48,154 nt of DNA from assembly GCF_034111725.1 (NCBI RefSeq), contig NZ_JAWUWR010000022.1:1-48154 (forward strand). The letters run 5' to 3'. Both the position numbers and the translations under genes were made by a program. The notes under the pieces were generated by a model, which did no database searches, was not told where the DNA came from, and saw only the letters and a list, made by a program, of their open reading frames with translations. This document shows positions 33,185 through 41,082 of this stretch, piece after piece. The stretch comes from Thalassolituus sp034111725. GTDB taxonomy: Bacteria > Pseudomonadota > Gammaproteobacteria > Pseudomonadales > Oceanobacteraceae. How positions within the stretch are numbered: the stretch's first letter is position 1; each line of letters begins with the position of its first letter.

Positions 33185-35497
33185 TTAAAAATTAACTCCA
33201 AAGCGAATGGAGTAAAGATCATTAGTGGCATACACTTGCTCTGTTTCTAAGAGCTGACCATCATCCACTAAATGGTGCCAAAACAAAGTAATGCTGGGCG
33301 TAAGCTTTCTGTAACGCCACAACTTTTGTAGGTTCACCTCGTAACGCCGGTAATCGTTGGGATCAGCTTCATTTGAATCATAAGCGGAATTCCAAAAGTA
33401 TGAGAAGGTTGAATTCCAGCCTTCCCCTTTATGATGCCAGCTAACATTGCCGCTGTACTCTGCGCTTAAGCGTGTCTCAGCAGTTTGAAACTCGTCGATT
33501 TCATCCTGACTGAATAAATACGTAGAACCGGGGCGAACTTCTGTATCCAAGTAGGCACCAACGAACCTTAGCCAATTTTTTCCATTCACTTCCCACTGAA
33601 ATTGCCAATCAACTCCTTCCATACTCATTTCAGTGTCATTCGACAAAGATGGGGCTGCGATACCAACATATTGAGATATTAATTGAGTCAATTCCTCACG
33701 ATAGAGTTTGATATCCATTTCTAGGCCGACACTGGAAATATTGTGGTAATAACCAACTTCATAACTGGTGATTTTCTCACTTTCCACATGGCGATTATCA
33801 TAAACTTGATGAATAAAATAAGTTGCTTCTTGAACACCTAAATAATTATCCGGTATATCACTAACTTTATGCTGATAATCGGGATTTTGCTCGTAGCTGT
33901 CTGGTGATCGTATCGCAGTAGAATAAACAAAACGGACACTTTGACGAGGTGATAGTAAATAATTAAGAGCAATATGAGGCGATAATTCTGGGGTATTGAT
34001 ACTTTCGTATTCATAAGTACCTGCGACATTGAAGATAATGGACTCTGTTGCGCGCCATTCCAAATTTGCAAAAGCCCGATACAAATAACTGGTTGCCATA
34101 CCACCAAAATACGTTTCCGATTTAATGTTGTCTTGTCGAATATTAATTCCCGTTACACTGCGTAATGTATCCGTCCATTGAACCGTATCTTGCCATTCAA
34201 AGTCCGAACGCTGGCCTTCGTAACTTAAATTCGCATCGGTACACATTGTTTGCCCAAATTGACTAAAATCACTGCCATTGTAGGCACGCAGCACCACCGC
34301 TTTAGCAAGGTCGACGTCATCTTGCGACAAGGTATATCGTTCTCCTAACGCCTGCTCAATGATCGCAGTTAGTTCATCTGGCGTTGAACTGTCAAAAGCC
34401 AGTTGTTGTAGCAGCTGATTGGATGCATAAACCAAAGCAGGATCGGCTGAGTTAAAGGCTAATGGAAGACCAAAACCTAAGAACTTCGCCCATTGCGGAT
34501 TCACCTCCCACTCAGAATATAAATCACTATCTAATGCGGTGATGGGAATGCATGCCGTGCCTTCTTGTGTGCGCTTCTCGAATTGCCAATACACACGTAG
34601 ATATGATTGATGTGAAGCTGAAAAATTAAAGTCTGCTTGTGCAGATCCATAATAGGCTTTAACAAAATTACTCCTCGGTTCTTGCCAAAGCAGTCCTTTC
34701 CGAACATCGGTGTAACCATATTTATAGCCACCTTGCAGCGATAACTGTATACCGTCATCTAAATTTTGCGCGTAATACCCTGTCGCAAAGCCATGTCGTC
34801 GGCTGTCCTCTAGAGCATCAGAAGAATCAGTTTCTACTCCGTCAAAACCAGAATCGCCGGTTTGTTGCATTGTTAAGCGCGAAGAACTATCGCTATGTAC
34901 CGTAGAAATACTGCCCATAACGTCGCGTACTTCTTGATTGCCAGCACGATAACTGACACGCACACCTTCAGTATCGGCGGGTTTTTTCGATGTAATACTG
35001 ACCACACCCAGAAATGCATTGGCACCATAAAGTGCCGAACTAGGACCCCGAACGAACTCTATTCGCTGAATGTCCTCTAGGGCGATCGGAATATCATCCC
35101 AAACCACCATTGCAATACCGCCTTTATAGACCGATAGTCCATCAACCAAGACCTGTAAACGCCGACTCATGTATGCAGTCGAGCCGTGGTAGGCAACGAC
35201 ATGGTTATGCTCATACTTTTCTTGAGTCACAAAAACGCCAGGAACAAATCGCAGCAAATCTGGCAGGGATCGAACTCCCCATGCAGCAATTTGTTCAGCT
35301 TCAATGACGGTGACACTGGCGGGGACTTCGGCGCGAGGCTGCTTCAAGCGTGCAGCCGAAAGAACAACAGGGATATCTGATTCTTGCAATGGCAAATCAA
35401 ATTCGGATAGGTCGGCCTCACTGGCAAGGCTACCAGCACTAATCACCCAAATGACGATAAGTAATACAATCGAATGTAGCGTTCGACTTGAAAACAT
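33185..35497 (-). CDS. TonB-dependent outer-membrane receptor (copy A)
   Basis: 770 residues with a signal peptide (about 1-26, ending SLAS). ESDIPVVLSAARLKQPRAEV matches copy B almost exactly, and the plug again reads GVRSLPDLLRFVPGVFV, RLQVLVDGLSVYKGG and YGANAFLGVVSI. The barrel ends YSIRFGVNF. The inserted region around 310-430 with a cysteine pair (GTACIPI, QTMCTDANL) is also present. Protein similarity to copy B is high along the whole length, but codons differ widely, which indicates an old duplication. It heads the A unit, which lacks its own kinase, and is divergent from ppa. Confidence 0.92.
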   Translation of the reverse strand: MFSSRTLHSIVLLIVIWVISAGSLASEADLSEFDLPLQESDIPVVLSAARLKQPRAEVPASVTVIEAEQIAAWGVRSLPDLLRFVPGVFVTQEKYEHNHVVAYHGSTAYMSRRLQVLVDGLSVYKGGIAMVVWDDIPIALEDIQRIEFVRGPSSALYGANAFLGVVSITSKKPADTEGVRVSYRAGNQEVRDVMGSISTVHSDSSSRLTMQQTGDSGFDGVETDSSDALEDSRRHGFATGYYAQNLDDGIQLSLQGGYKYGYTDVRKGLLWQEPRSNFVKAYYGSAQADFNFSASHQSYLRVYWQFEKRTQEGTACIPITALDSDLYSEWEVNPQWAKFLGFGLPLAFNSADPALVYASNQLLQQLAFDSSTPDELTAIIEQALGERYTLSQDDVDLAKAVVLRAYNGSDFSQFGQTMCTDANLSYEGQRSDFEWQDTVQWTDTLRSVTGINIRQDNIKSETYFGGMATSYLYRAFANLEWRATESIIFNVAGTYEYESINTPELSPHIALNYLLSPRQSVRFVYSTAIRSPDSYEQNPDYQHKVSDIPDNYLGVQEATYFIHQVYDNRHVESEKITSYEVGYYHNISSVGLEMDIKLYREELTQLISQYVGIAAPSLSNDTEMSMEGVDWQFQWEVNGKNWLRFVGAYLDTEVRPGSTYLFSQDEIDEFQTAETRLSAEYSGNVSWHHKGEGWNSTFSYFWNSAYDSNEADPNDYRRYEVNLQKLWRYRKLTPSITLFWHHLVDDGQLLETEQVYATNDLYSIRFGVNF

Positions 35498-35602
35498 CTA
35501 CTACAGCTCCCGCTTTCCCTGACTCTACAACAACGAAGGCATCCTGCTATGCATCCTGCCACCTCGCTTCGGAGATGAATTATGCCATATTCTCTCGTCG
35601 AA

Positions 35603-35632
35603 CTGACATCCATAGCGGCTTGCGGCTATAAT
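35603..35632 (+). promoter_or_regulatory. Sigma-70-type promoter of ppa
   Basis: A -35 CTGACA (35603-35608) and a perfect -10 TATAAT (35627-35632) are 18 bases apart, about 35 bases before the ppa start codon. Confidence 0.65.
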
Positions 35633-35667
35633 TCGGCCAGACATTCAACCTACCTATGGAAACTGTT

Positions 35668-36195
35668 ATGAGCTACAACTCGATTCCAGCTGGCAAAGAC
35701 TTGCCGAACGATATCTACGTCGTGATTGAAATCCCTGCAAACCACTCCCCTATCAAATACGAAATCGACAAAGATATGGACGCCCTGATGGTTGACCGTT
35801 TCATGGCAACCCCGATGTTCTATCCAGCGAACTACGGTTATATCTCTAACACATTGGCTGATGACGGAGATGCTCTTGATGTATTGGTTATCACTCCATA
35901 CCCTGTTCAGCCTGGCTCAGTTATTCGCGCCCGCCCTGTTGGCGTTCTTAATATGGAAGACGAAGCCGGTGGCGACGCTAAGTTGTTAGCAGTGCCGCAC
36001 GAGAAACTGACTCAGCTATACAACGATGTAAAAGATATCGATGATGTTCCTGAGCTATTACGCGCGCAAATCTCTCACTTCTTCGAAAACTACAAAGATT
36101 TAGAGAAAGGTAAGTGGGTAAAAGTCAGCGGCTGGGGCAATGCAGACGAAGCTCGTCGCATGATCACCGAATCGGCTGCAGCCTATAAGGGCTAA
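35668..36195 (+). CDS. ppa: Inorganic pyrophosphatase (family I)
   Basis: 175 residues from the ATG at 35668 (MSYNSIPAGKDLPND); an upstream in-frame ATG at 35656 lacks family support. The enzyme hydrolyses pyrophosphate and drives biosynthetic reactions. The signature DDGDALDVLV holds the catalytic metal-binding aspartates, and YGYISNTL and KWVKVSGW are conserved. The gene stands alone, with its own promoter and two consecutive hairpins after it. Confidence 0.97.
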   Translation: MSYNSIPAGKDLPNDIYVVIEIPANHSPIKYEIDKDMDALMVDRFMATPMFYPANYGYISNTLADDGDALDVLVITPYPVQPGSVIRARPVGVLNMEDEAGGDAKLLAVPHEKLTQLYNDVKDIDDVPELLRAQISHFFENYKDLEKGKWVKVSGWGNADEARRMITESAAAYKG

Positions 36196-36246
36196 TAACG
36201 ATGGCTTAAATCATCGTTATTAAAAAAGGGAGCCTAGGCTCCCTTT
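36193..36246 (+). terminator. Double hairpin after ppa
   Basis: The first hairpin (36193-36222) has a perfect 11-bp stem TAATAACGATG/CATCGTTATTA that begins at the ppa stop codon. The second (36225-36246) is a perfect 22-base palindrome, AAAGGGAGCCT with its complement, followed by CTTAAT. The gap to the converging LOV gene is small, so the second probably serves both directions. Confidence 0.8.
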
Positions 36247-36267
36247 CTTAATAAGGCGGATGTCGCT

Positions 36268-36735
36268 CTACTGCGCTAACGTAGCCCGAAGATCAGCAAG
36301 TTCTTGCTCGGCAGCTTTAGCTCGTGCTTCTGCTTCCACTTGTGCCGTTACATCTTTTTGTATTCCAATGTAATAAGTTAACTGATCTTCATCGCTATAG
36401 ATTGGCGAAATACTCAGCTCATTCCAAAACATCGAACCATCTTTGTGATAGTTACGTAATACAACCCGAGCACTACTGCCTTGCTTAATCGCTTCGCGAA
36501 TAGTATCTAAACCTGTTTGATCACGATCACCCGTCTGTAAAAACCGACAATCTTGATAAAGAATTTCGTCAACATGATAGCCAGTCAGACGCTCAAAAGC
36601 CTTATTAGCGTAGATCAGAATGTTGTCATCACCTTCCTGTTCTGCAATGACAATGCCGTCGTTCGATGCATCTACCGCTTTTTTCAACAGCTCTAAACTG
36701 ATTGGCCCTTGCTCATCATTGTGGTCGATGACCAT
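36268..36735 (-). CDS. Short LOV blue-light photoreceptor
   Basis: 155 residues: an N-terminal cap helix, one LOV (PAS) domain and a C-terminal coiled coil (EAEARAKAAEQELADLRATL). The photoactive cysteine is Cys63 in YQDCRFLQ, a variant of the canonical NCRFLQ with Asp for Asn that also occurs in the Pseudomonas putida short LOV protein SB1, as I remember it. Other FMN contacts are present: Asn95 in RNYHKDG, Asn105 in FWNEL and Gln126 in YYIGIQKDVT. It has no output domain, so it should signal by dimer rearrangement and protein contact. It is divergent from a MerR/LitR-like gene, the expected partner. A ribosome site (GGAG) lies seven bases before the ATG. Confidence 0.93.
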   Translation of the reverse strand: MVIDHNDEQGPISLELLKKAVDASNDGIVIAEQEGDDNILIYANKAFERLTGYHVDEILYQDCRFLQTGDRDQTGLDTIREAIKQGSSARVVLRNYHKDGSMFWNELSISPIYSDEDQLTYYIGIQKDVTAQVEAEARAKAAEQELADLRATLAQ

Positions 36736-36889
36736 CTCTTTACTCCACCATTAAATATCGCTCTAAGCCGCAGTCGGTCATAATCGGTTACGGCAAACCT
36801 TGAACAAGGTACTACGCCTTCAGCTAGAACGGAAGTCCATAGAAACGTAGAAAGTGTGACCGAATACTGAGCATGGGTTCGGACATTCT

Positions 36890-36940
36890 TTTACATTCTG
36901 TATAACTACTTATAGAATTTGCTCAGCTTTGTACAATTTT
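36890..36940 (+). promoter_or_regulatory. Promoter and possible operator of the LitR-like gene
   Basis: TTTACA (36890-36895) and TAGAAT (36913-36918), 17 bases apart, form a good sigma-70 promoter about 40 bases before the start at 36958. TACA-TTC-TGTA (36892-36902) overlaps the -35. TGTACAATTTT (36930-36940) lies just downstream of the -10 and resembles half-sites of MerR/MlrA-type regulators. An imperfect partner TATAGA lies 13 bases upstream of it. Autoregulation is inferred. Confidence 0.5.
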
Positions 36941-36957
36941 AGGAACAGGCCCAGGGT

Positions 36958-37875
36958 ATGTCATCCCCAACATCCGAGCCGCAAGCGGCTTACTATCCTA
37001 TACGGGTCGTCTCGAACGAGACCGGTGTCAATGCAATTACTCTTCGCGCATGGGAGCGACGCTACGGTTTAATCACGCCCAAACGCACGGCTAAAGGCCA
37101 TAGACTCTACACCGAATCCGATATTCAGCTTATCCGTAAGGTTGTGTCTTTATTAGAGCGCGGAGTCCCGGTATCGCAGGCTAAGGCCATGATAGATAGC
37201 GGCGATCCAGAGCCAGAAACCATATTGATAAGCCAACCGCAACCGTCACAATGGCATCAGTATCGAGCAGCATTAGCCAAAGGCGTACAACAATTTGATG
37301 CGACTCAATTGAACACCGTTGCCGATGAGGTTAGTCAATTTTTTCCGATTGATATCGCCTTGCGCTTCTTATTGATCCCTATGTATCAACATTTGCGCGA
37401 TCAAGTTACCCAGCCGTTAGGGCAAGCCCGTGTGCAGTTTTACGGTGGCTTCCTCCAAGGACGACTAGCTGGACGCTTAGGCGAAGAAGGTAACCTTGAG
37501 TACCAAGGTACCCTTGTGGTTGCCAATACCACTCAAGAGGACGATATTGATCTGTTGTTGCTGGCGATATTGCTTAAACAACTCGGCTTACGCATCGTGC
37601 GCTTAGCCGGCTTGACCGCAGCTGACGACATCACAGAGTTGCTGAGGAACCAACAGTGGCAAGGCGCTGTATTGCGCATTCCTAAACACGCCAGTGATGT
37701 GCAAAAGCAGCAACTACAGCGTATTAGCCTTGAATCGGGTGCTGCTATTTTTGTCATCGGCCAACAAACGGACGAACAAACGATTTTACGACAAAAAGGG
37801 CTAATTACCCTCAACGGCGACCTACAGCAAGACGCCATGAATGTTCGAGACATGTTGCTAGGCCTAGCTGAATGA
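36958..37875 (+). CDS. MerR-family LitR/CarH-like regulator lacking the B12-ligand histidine
   Basis: 305 residues. The N-terminal MerR helix-turn-helix (YPIRVVSNETGVNAITLRAW, then ERRYGL and GHRLYTESD) is of the MlrA/CarH/LitR kind. The C-terminal half keeps the outline of a B12-binding domain (GTLVVANTT, GLRIVRLAGLTAADD), but the cobalamin ligand motif E-x-H-x-x-G is replaced by EDDIDLL. It should not sense light through adenosylcobalamin itself. Class II LitR proteins of this kind are known in Pseudomonas putida to work with a short LOV receptor, and a LOV gene is divergent here. Its stop overlaps the rsmC start by four bases. Confidence 0.88.
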   Translation: MSSPTSEPQAAYYPIRVVSNETGVNAITLRAWERRYGLITPKRTAKGHRLYTESDIQLIRKVVSLLERGVPVSQAKAMIDSGDPEPETILISQPQPSQWHQYRAALAKGVQQFDATQLNTVADEVSQFFPIDIALRFLLIPMYQHLRDQVTQPLGQARVQFYGGFLQGRLAGRLGEEGNLEYQGTLVVANTTQEDDIDLLLLAILLKQLGLRIVRLAGLTAADDITELLRNQQWQGAVLRIPKHASDVQKQQLQRISLESGAAIFVIGQQTDEQTILRQKGLITLNGDLQQDAMNVRDMLLGLAE

Positions 37876-38876
37876 GTGCCGTATACGATTTACTACTACG
37901 CCATACTGATTTACTTGCCACCAACACCACGCTACTAGGCTCAGCCAAAGACTTCAGTGGTGAATGGCTTTCCACTGTGAAAAAGAACAATATTCAGATC
38001 AATACGTGGGATTGGCTTACCGCCCAAGCCTATCAAGATCAAATCGACAATCACTTGGTCACATTTGGGCTACCAACTACGGATCAACTGCAAGATCGCA
38101 CCGTCATTTTACTATGGCCGAAAGCCAAGCCTTTCGCCCAGGCGCTTATTCAGCTAATCGCCACCACTGCCAAGCGCTGCTACGTCGTCGCCGCAAATGA
38201 CGCTGGCGGCAAAAGCATTGGCAGTGCCTGCAAAGAATTCAGCAGCTCGGCGATAAAATTGGATAGCGCTCGCCATTGCTCATTGTGGTCCATCGATCTA
38301 ACACCCGTTGCAAAGTTTAACTGGTTAGCCATGGGGCGCTCATTCAAATGGGATGGCTCAGACTACCTCACCCTGCCCGGTGTGTTCAGTCATGGCAGTT
38401 TAGATAGCGGCACATCAGTATTGTTAGAACACCTTCCTGCTCCTGCGCACGGCCGGCTACTCGACCTAGGTTGTGGCTCTGGTGTCATTGGGCTTAGCCT
38501 CAAAAAGCGCAGCCCGTCATTAGAGGTGGTACTAACCGATGTGGATGCATTTGCTCTCCGCAGCGCACAGCTAAACAGCATGCGCTTAGCGTTACCCGCT
38601 GAAATTCTGCACAGTGATGGCTTAACCAGCATTGATGGTCGTTTTGATTTCATCATTACCAATCCGCCCTTCCATCAAGGTAAGAATACCGATTATGAAT
38701 TCGCTCGACGCTTATTCATCGAAGCAAAGCAGCATTTGGTTAAAGATGGACAATTATGGCTAATCGCGAATCGCCATTTGGGCTATGAAGAATGGGCGCA
38801 AGAAGCCTTTGATCATGTAGAAGTCATGGTACAAGAGAAGGGTTTTAAATTGATTTGTGCGCAAGAACCGCGCTAA
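37872..38876 (+). CDS. rsmC: 16S rRNA m2G1207 methyltransferase RsmC
   Basis: 334 residues, two methyltransferase-like domains. The C-terminal catalytic half has the SAM motif LLDLGCGSGVIGLSL and the base-binding motif ITNPPFHQGKNTDY; the N-terminal half is a degenerate copy, as in E. coli RsmC. It methylates G1207 of 16S rRNA in the 30S subunit. ATG overlaps the stop of the LitR-like gene, so the two are co-translated. Why a light-type regulator should be coupled to this enzyme is not known; chance is possible. Confidence 0.93.
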   Translation: MSAVYDLLLRHTDLLATNTTLLGSAKDFSGEWLSTVKKNNIQINTWDWLTAQAYQDQIDNHLVTFGLPTTDQLQDRTVILLWPKAKPFAQALIQLIATTAKRCYVVAANDAGGKSIGSACKEFSSSAIKLDSARHCSLWSIDLTPVAKFNWLAMGRSFKWDGSDYLTLPGVFSHGSLDSGTSVLLEHLPAPAHGRLLDLGCGSGVIGLSLKKRSPSLEVVLTDVDAFALRSAQLNSMRLALPAEILHSDGLTSIDGRFDFIITNPPFHQGKNTDYEFARRLFIEAKQHLVKDGQLWLIANRHLGYEEWAQEAFDHVEVMVQEKGFKLICAQEPR

Positions 38877-38892
38877 GCGAACATGTTATTCG

Positions 38893-38930
38893 ATGATCAC
38901 CCCACCGATACTTATCGCTGGGATGATCAT
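38893..38930. terminator. Long bidirectional hairpin between rsmC and speD
   Basis: ATGATCA and TGATCAT arms, then CCCA/TGGG and CGATA/TATCG, make a 16-bp helix with two single mismatches and a tiny loop between converging genes. AATTTTC follows on the plus strand. Confidence 0.7.
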
Positions 38931-38944
38931 AGAATTTTCAAAAC

Positions 38945-39736
38945 TTACGGCATATTGCGTGAGTAGAAGATTTCTAACATCTCTTTACGCAGTTTAGCCT
39001 CAACGTCTTCGCGTTCAGCAGCATCCATAGTCTTAACACCTTCACCAAACAAATAGTTGTCTAGTTCAAAGTCTTTCAACAACATCTTGGTATGGAAGGT
39101 GTTCTCTTGATATACGTTCACATCAATCATCTGATACGCATTGCGAGTATCTTCGGTCAAATACTTTTGAATCGAGTTAATATTGTGATCGATATAGTGC
39201 TTCACACCATCGACATCACGCGTAAAACCGCGCACACGATAATCAACCGTCACAATGTCAGAATCAAAGCTATGAATCAGGTAGTTCAATGCTTTTAGCG
39301 GCGAAATCAAACCACAAGTAGACACATCAATATCAGCGCGGAAGGTGCTAATACCACCATGGGGATGACTTTCAGGATAGGTATGCACGGTAACATGCGA
39401 TTTATCCAAATGAGCGACCACAGTATCACGCAGTGGACCTGGATTTTCTTCCATCAGCTCTTCTGCTGGCGGTGTTTCATGCTCGGCAACCAGAATGGTC
39501 ACACTCGCACCTTGAGGCTCATAATCCTGACGGGCTACGTTCAGGATATTTGCGCCAATGATATCAACAACGTCCGTTAAAATTTTAGTCAGACGTTCTG
39601 CACTATAGAGCTCATCAATATACTCAATGTACTCCTGACGCTCTTTTTCTGTTTTGGTATAACAGATGTCATAGATGTTAAAGCTCAATGACTTAGTCAG
39701 GTTGTTGAAACCATGAAGTCGCAATTTGTTATTCAA
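38945..39736 (-). CDS. speD: S-adenosylmethionine decarboxylase proenzyme
   Basis: 263 residues, the E. coli-type class 1A enzyme that makes decarboxylated SAM for spermidine synthesis. It self-cleaves before Ser in LDKSHVTVHTYPESHP to form the pyruvoyl cofactor. Other conserved stretches are GFNNLTKSLSFNIYDICY, DIVTVDYRVRGFTRD and DVNVYQENTFHTKMLL. The start is a TTG at 39736 with AGGA seven bases upstream; it gives exactly the family N-terminus, so the rare start looks real. It follows the osmC-like gene by 35 bp, and the pair lies divergent to vfr as in Pseudomonas. Confidence 0.96.
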   Translation of the reverse strand: MNNKLRLHGFNNLTKSLSFNIYDICYTKTEKERQEYIEYIDELYSAERLTKILTDVVDIIGANILNVARQDYEPQGASVTILVAEHETPPAEELMEENPGPLRDTVVAHLDKSHVTVHTYPESHPHGGISTFRADIDVSTCGLISPLKALNYLIHSFDSDIVTVDYRVRGFTRDVDGVKHYIDHNINSIQKYLTEDTRNAYQMIDVNVYQENTFHTKMLLKDFELDNYLFGEGVKTMDAAEREDVEAKLRKEMLEIFYSRNMP

Positions 39737-39771
39737 TACAAGATCCTCATATATCGTGCGATCTAGCCGCT

Positions 39772-40194
39772 CTAGTCTGTTTCGCTTACAGCAAAGCTAT
39801 GGGTAATTTCGACGCCAGCTTGCTCTAACATAATCGATGCCGAGCAATATTTTTCAGCCGACAGTTTTACTGCCCGCTCGACCAGCGATTCTTTTAAATT
39901 GCGGCCACTGACTTTGAAGTGAACGTGAATCTTAGTGAAAACGCTCGGCACAGCATCTGCGCGCTCCGCTTCAATTTCTGCAACGCAATCACGAACATCA
40001 AGGCGTTGCTTCGATAAAATGCTCATCACATCAAAACTAGTACAACCACCTAAGCCAAGTAACAGCATCTCCATAGGGCGAATCCCCATGTTGCGGCCAC
40101 CGTGGTCTTCCGGCCCGTCCATTACAATGGCATGACCACTGCCAGACTCACCCAAGAACATCGCATTATCGACCCACTTTACCGTCGCCTTCAT
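39772..40194 (-). CDS. OsmC/Ohr-family protein
   Basis: 140 residues of the OsmC fold. The two redox cysteines are in GLGGCTSFDV and KYCSASIML, and GIRPMEMLLLGL is the usual dimer segment. Family members reduce organic or lipid hydroperoxides with thiols; this YhfA-like subgroup is poorly defined. It is the Pseudomonas-type neighbour between vfr and speD. A ribosome site (GGAG) lies six bases before the ATG. Confidence 0.88.
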   Translation of the reverse strand: MKATVKWVDNAMFLGESGSGHAIVMDGPEDHGGRNMGIRPMEMLLLGLGGCTSFDVMSILSKQRLDVRDCVAEIEAERADAVPSVFTKIHVHFKVSGRNLKESLVERAVKLSAEKYCSASIMLEQAGVEITHSFAVSETD

Positions 40195-40240
40195 GAAAAA
40201 CTCCGCTACCTGACGAAAGCGCGCAGATTACCACAGCTAC

Positions 40241-40262
40241 CCCACTGAGATAACTCAGTGGG
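40241..40262. repeat. Inverted repeat between the osmC-like gene and vfr
   Basis: CCCACTGAG-ATAA-CTCAGTGGG is a perfect 9-bp stem in the divergent promoter region. The run of A follows it on the plus strand, so it is not a terminator for either gene. An operator or leader structure of the osmC-like gene is likelier. Confidence 0.4.
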
Positions 40263-40382
40263 CAAAAAAACCACAGTTATCAGCGAAAAAAACGAGATAA
40301 AAGACTAATTGGCCTCTTTCCACGGTTCTACTGTGCCAACGGATAGGTAATAATCGGAGCAGCGATCAGCAAGGAACCCTAA

Positions 40383-41021
40383 ATGATCATTCCGCGTATT
40401 CCATCCATTCATGCACCGTTAGAGAACTTTCTAACGCATTGCCATACGAAACGTTATCCAGCACGCACCACCTTAATTAACACAGGCGATGCGAGCGACA
40501 CACTCTACTACCTAATGAAAGGATCAGTCAGTGTTGTGATCGAAGATGATGAGGGCCGTGAGATGATCATGGCCTACCTCAATGAAGGCGACTTCTTTGG
40601 TGAGATGGGTTTATTCGACGAAGCGAATAGCCCTCGTACTGCCAGTGTTCGCGCCAAGACGGTATGTGAAGTGGCTGAAATCTCGTATTCGCGTTTCCGC
40701 GAGTTAGCTACTGCCGACACTGAACTCGTATTCCGAATTTTTCGTCAAATGGCTCAGAGACTTACTCGTACAACGCGCAAAGCAGGCGATCTCGCATTTT
40801 TAGATGTGACAGGACGCATTGCCGGTACCTTGCTGGATTTATGTAAACAACCCGATGCCATGACCCACCCTGATGGTATGCAAATCAAGATCACACGCCA
40901 AGAAATCGGCCGTATTGTTGGTTGTTCGCGAGAAATGGCTGGGCGAGTACTGAAAAGCTTGGAAGAACAAGGCTTAATCAGTGTTGCCGGTAAGACGATT
41001 GTGGTATTCGGCACGCGTTAA
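40383..41021 (+). CDS. vfr: cAMP-receptor-type global regulator (Vfr/Crp)
   Basis: 212 residues. The N-terminal cyclic-nucleotide domain has GDFFGEMGLF and RTASVRA, the cAMP phosphate-binding cassette. The C-terminal winged helix has the recognition motif IGRIVGCSREMAGRVLKSLE, as in Crp and Vfr. A ribosome site AAGGAA lies just before the ATG. In Pseudomonas this ortholog controls virulence, type IV pili and quorum sensing; here its targets are unknown. The position between trpC and the osmC-like/speD pair is the same as in Pseudomonas, which supports the symbol vfr over crp. Confidence 0.94.
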   Translation: MIIPRIPSIHAPLENFLTHCHTKRYPARTTLINTGDASDTLYYLMKGSVSVVIEDDEGREMIMAYLNEGDFFGEMGLFDEANSPRTASVRAKTVCEVAEISYSRFRELATADTELVFRIFRQMAQRLTRTTRKAGDLAFLDVTGRIAGTLLDLCKQPDAMTHPDGMQIKITRQEIGRIVGCSREMAGRVLKSLEEQGLISVAGKTIVVFGTR

Positions 41022-41040
41022 GTCATTACTTCGAATATCG

Positions 41041-41068
41041 ATCAAGCGGGAGGAACCTCCCGCCTGAT
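41041..41068. terminator. Hairpin between converging vfr and trpC
   Basis: GCGGGAGG-AA-CCTCCCGC (41046-41063) extended by ATCA/TGAT across one mismatch gives a very stable stem. No long T-tract follows, so termination is inferred from its place between converging genes. Confidence 0.55.
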
Positions 41069-41082
41069 TGCACTGATAACTC

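Noticed and set aside
37500..37650. B12-binding by the MerR/LitR-like protein
   Set aside because: The cobalamin ligand motif E-x-H-x-x-G reads EDDIDLL; the histidine is absent.
40241..40262. Hairpin near the osmC-like gene as a terminator
   Set aside because: Both neighbouring genes start from this region, and the A/T run is on the wrong side for either transcript to end here.
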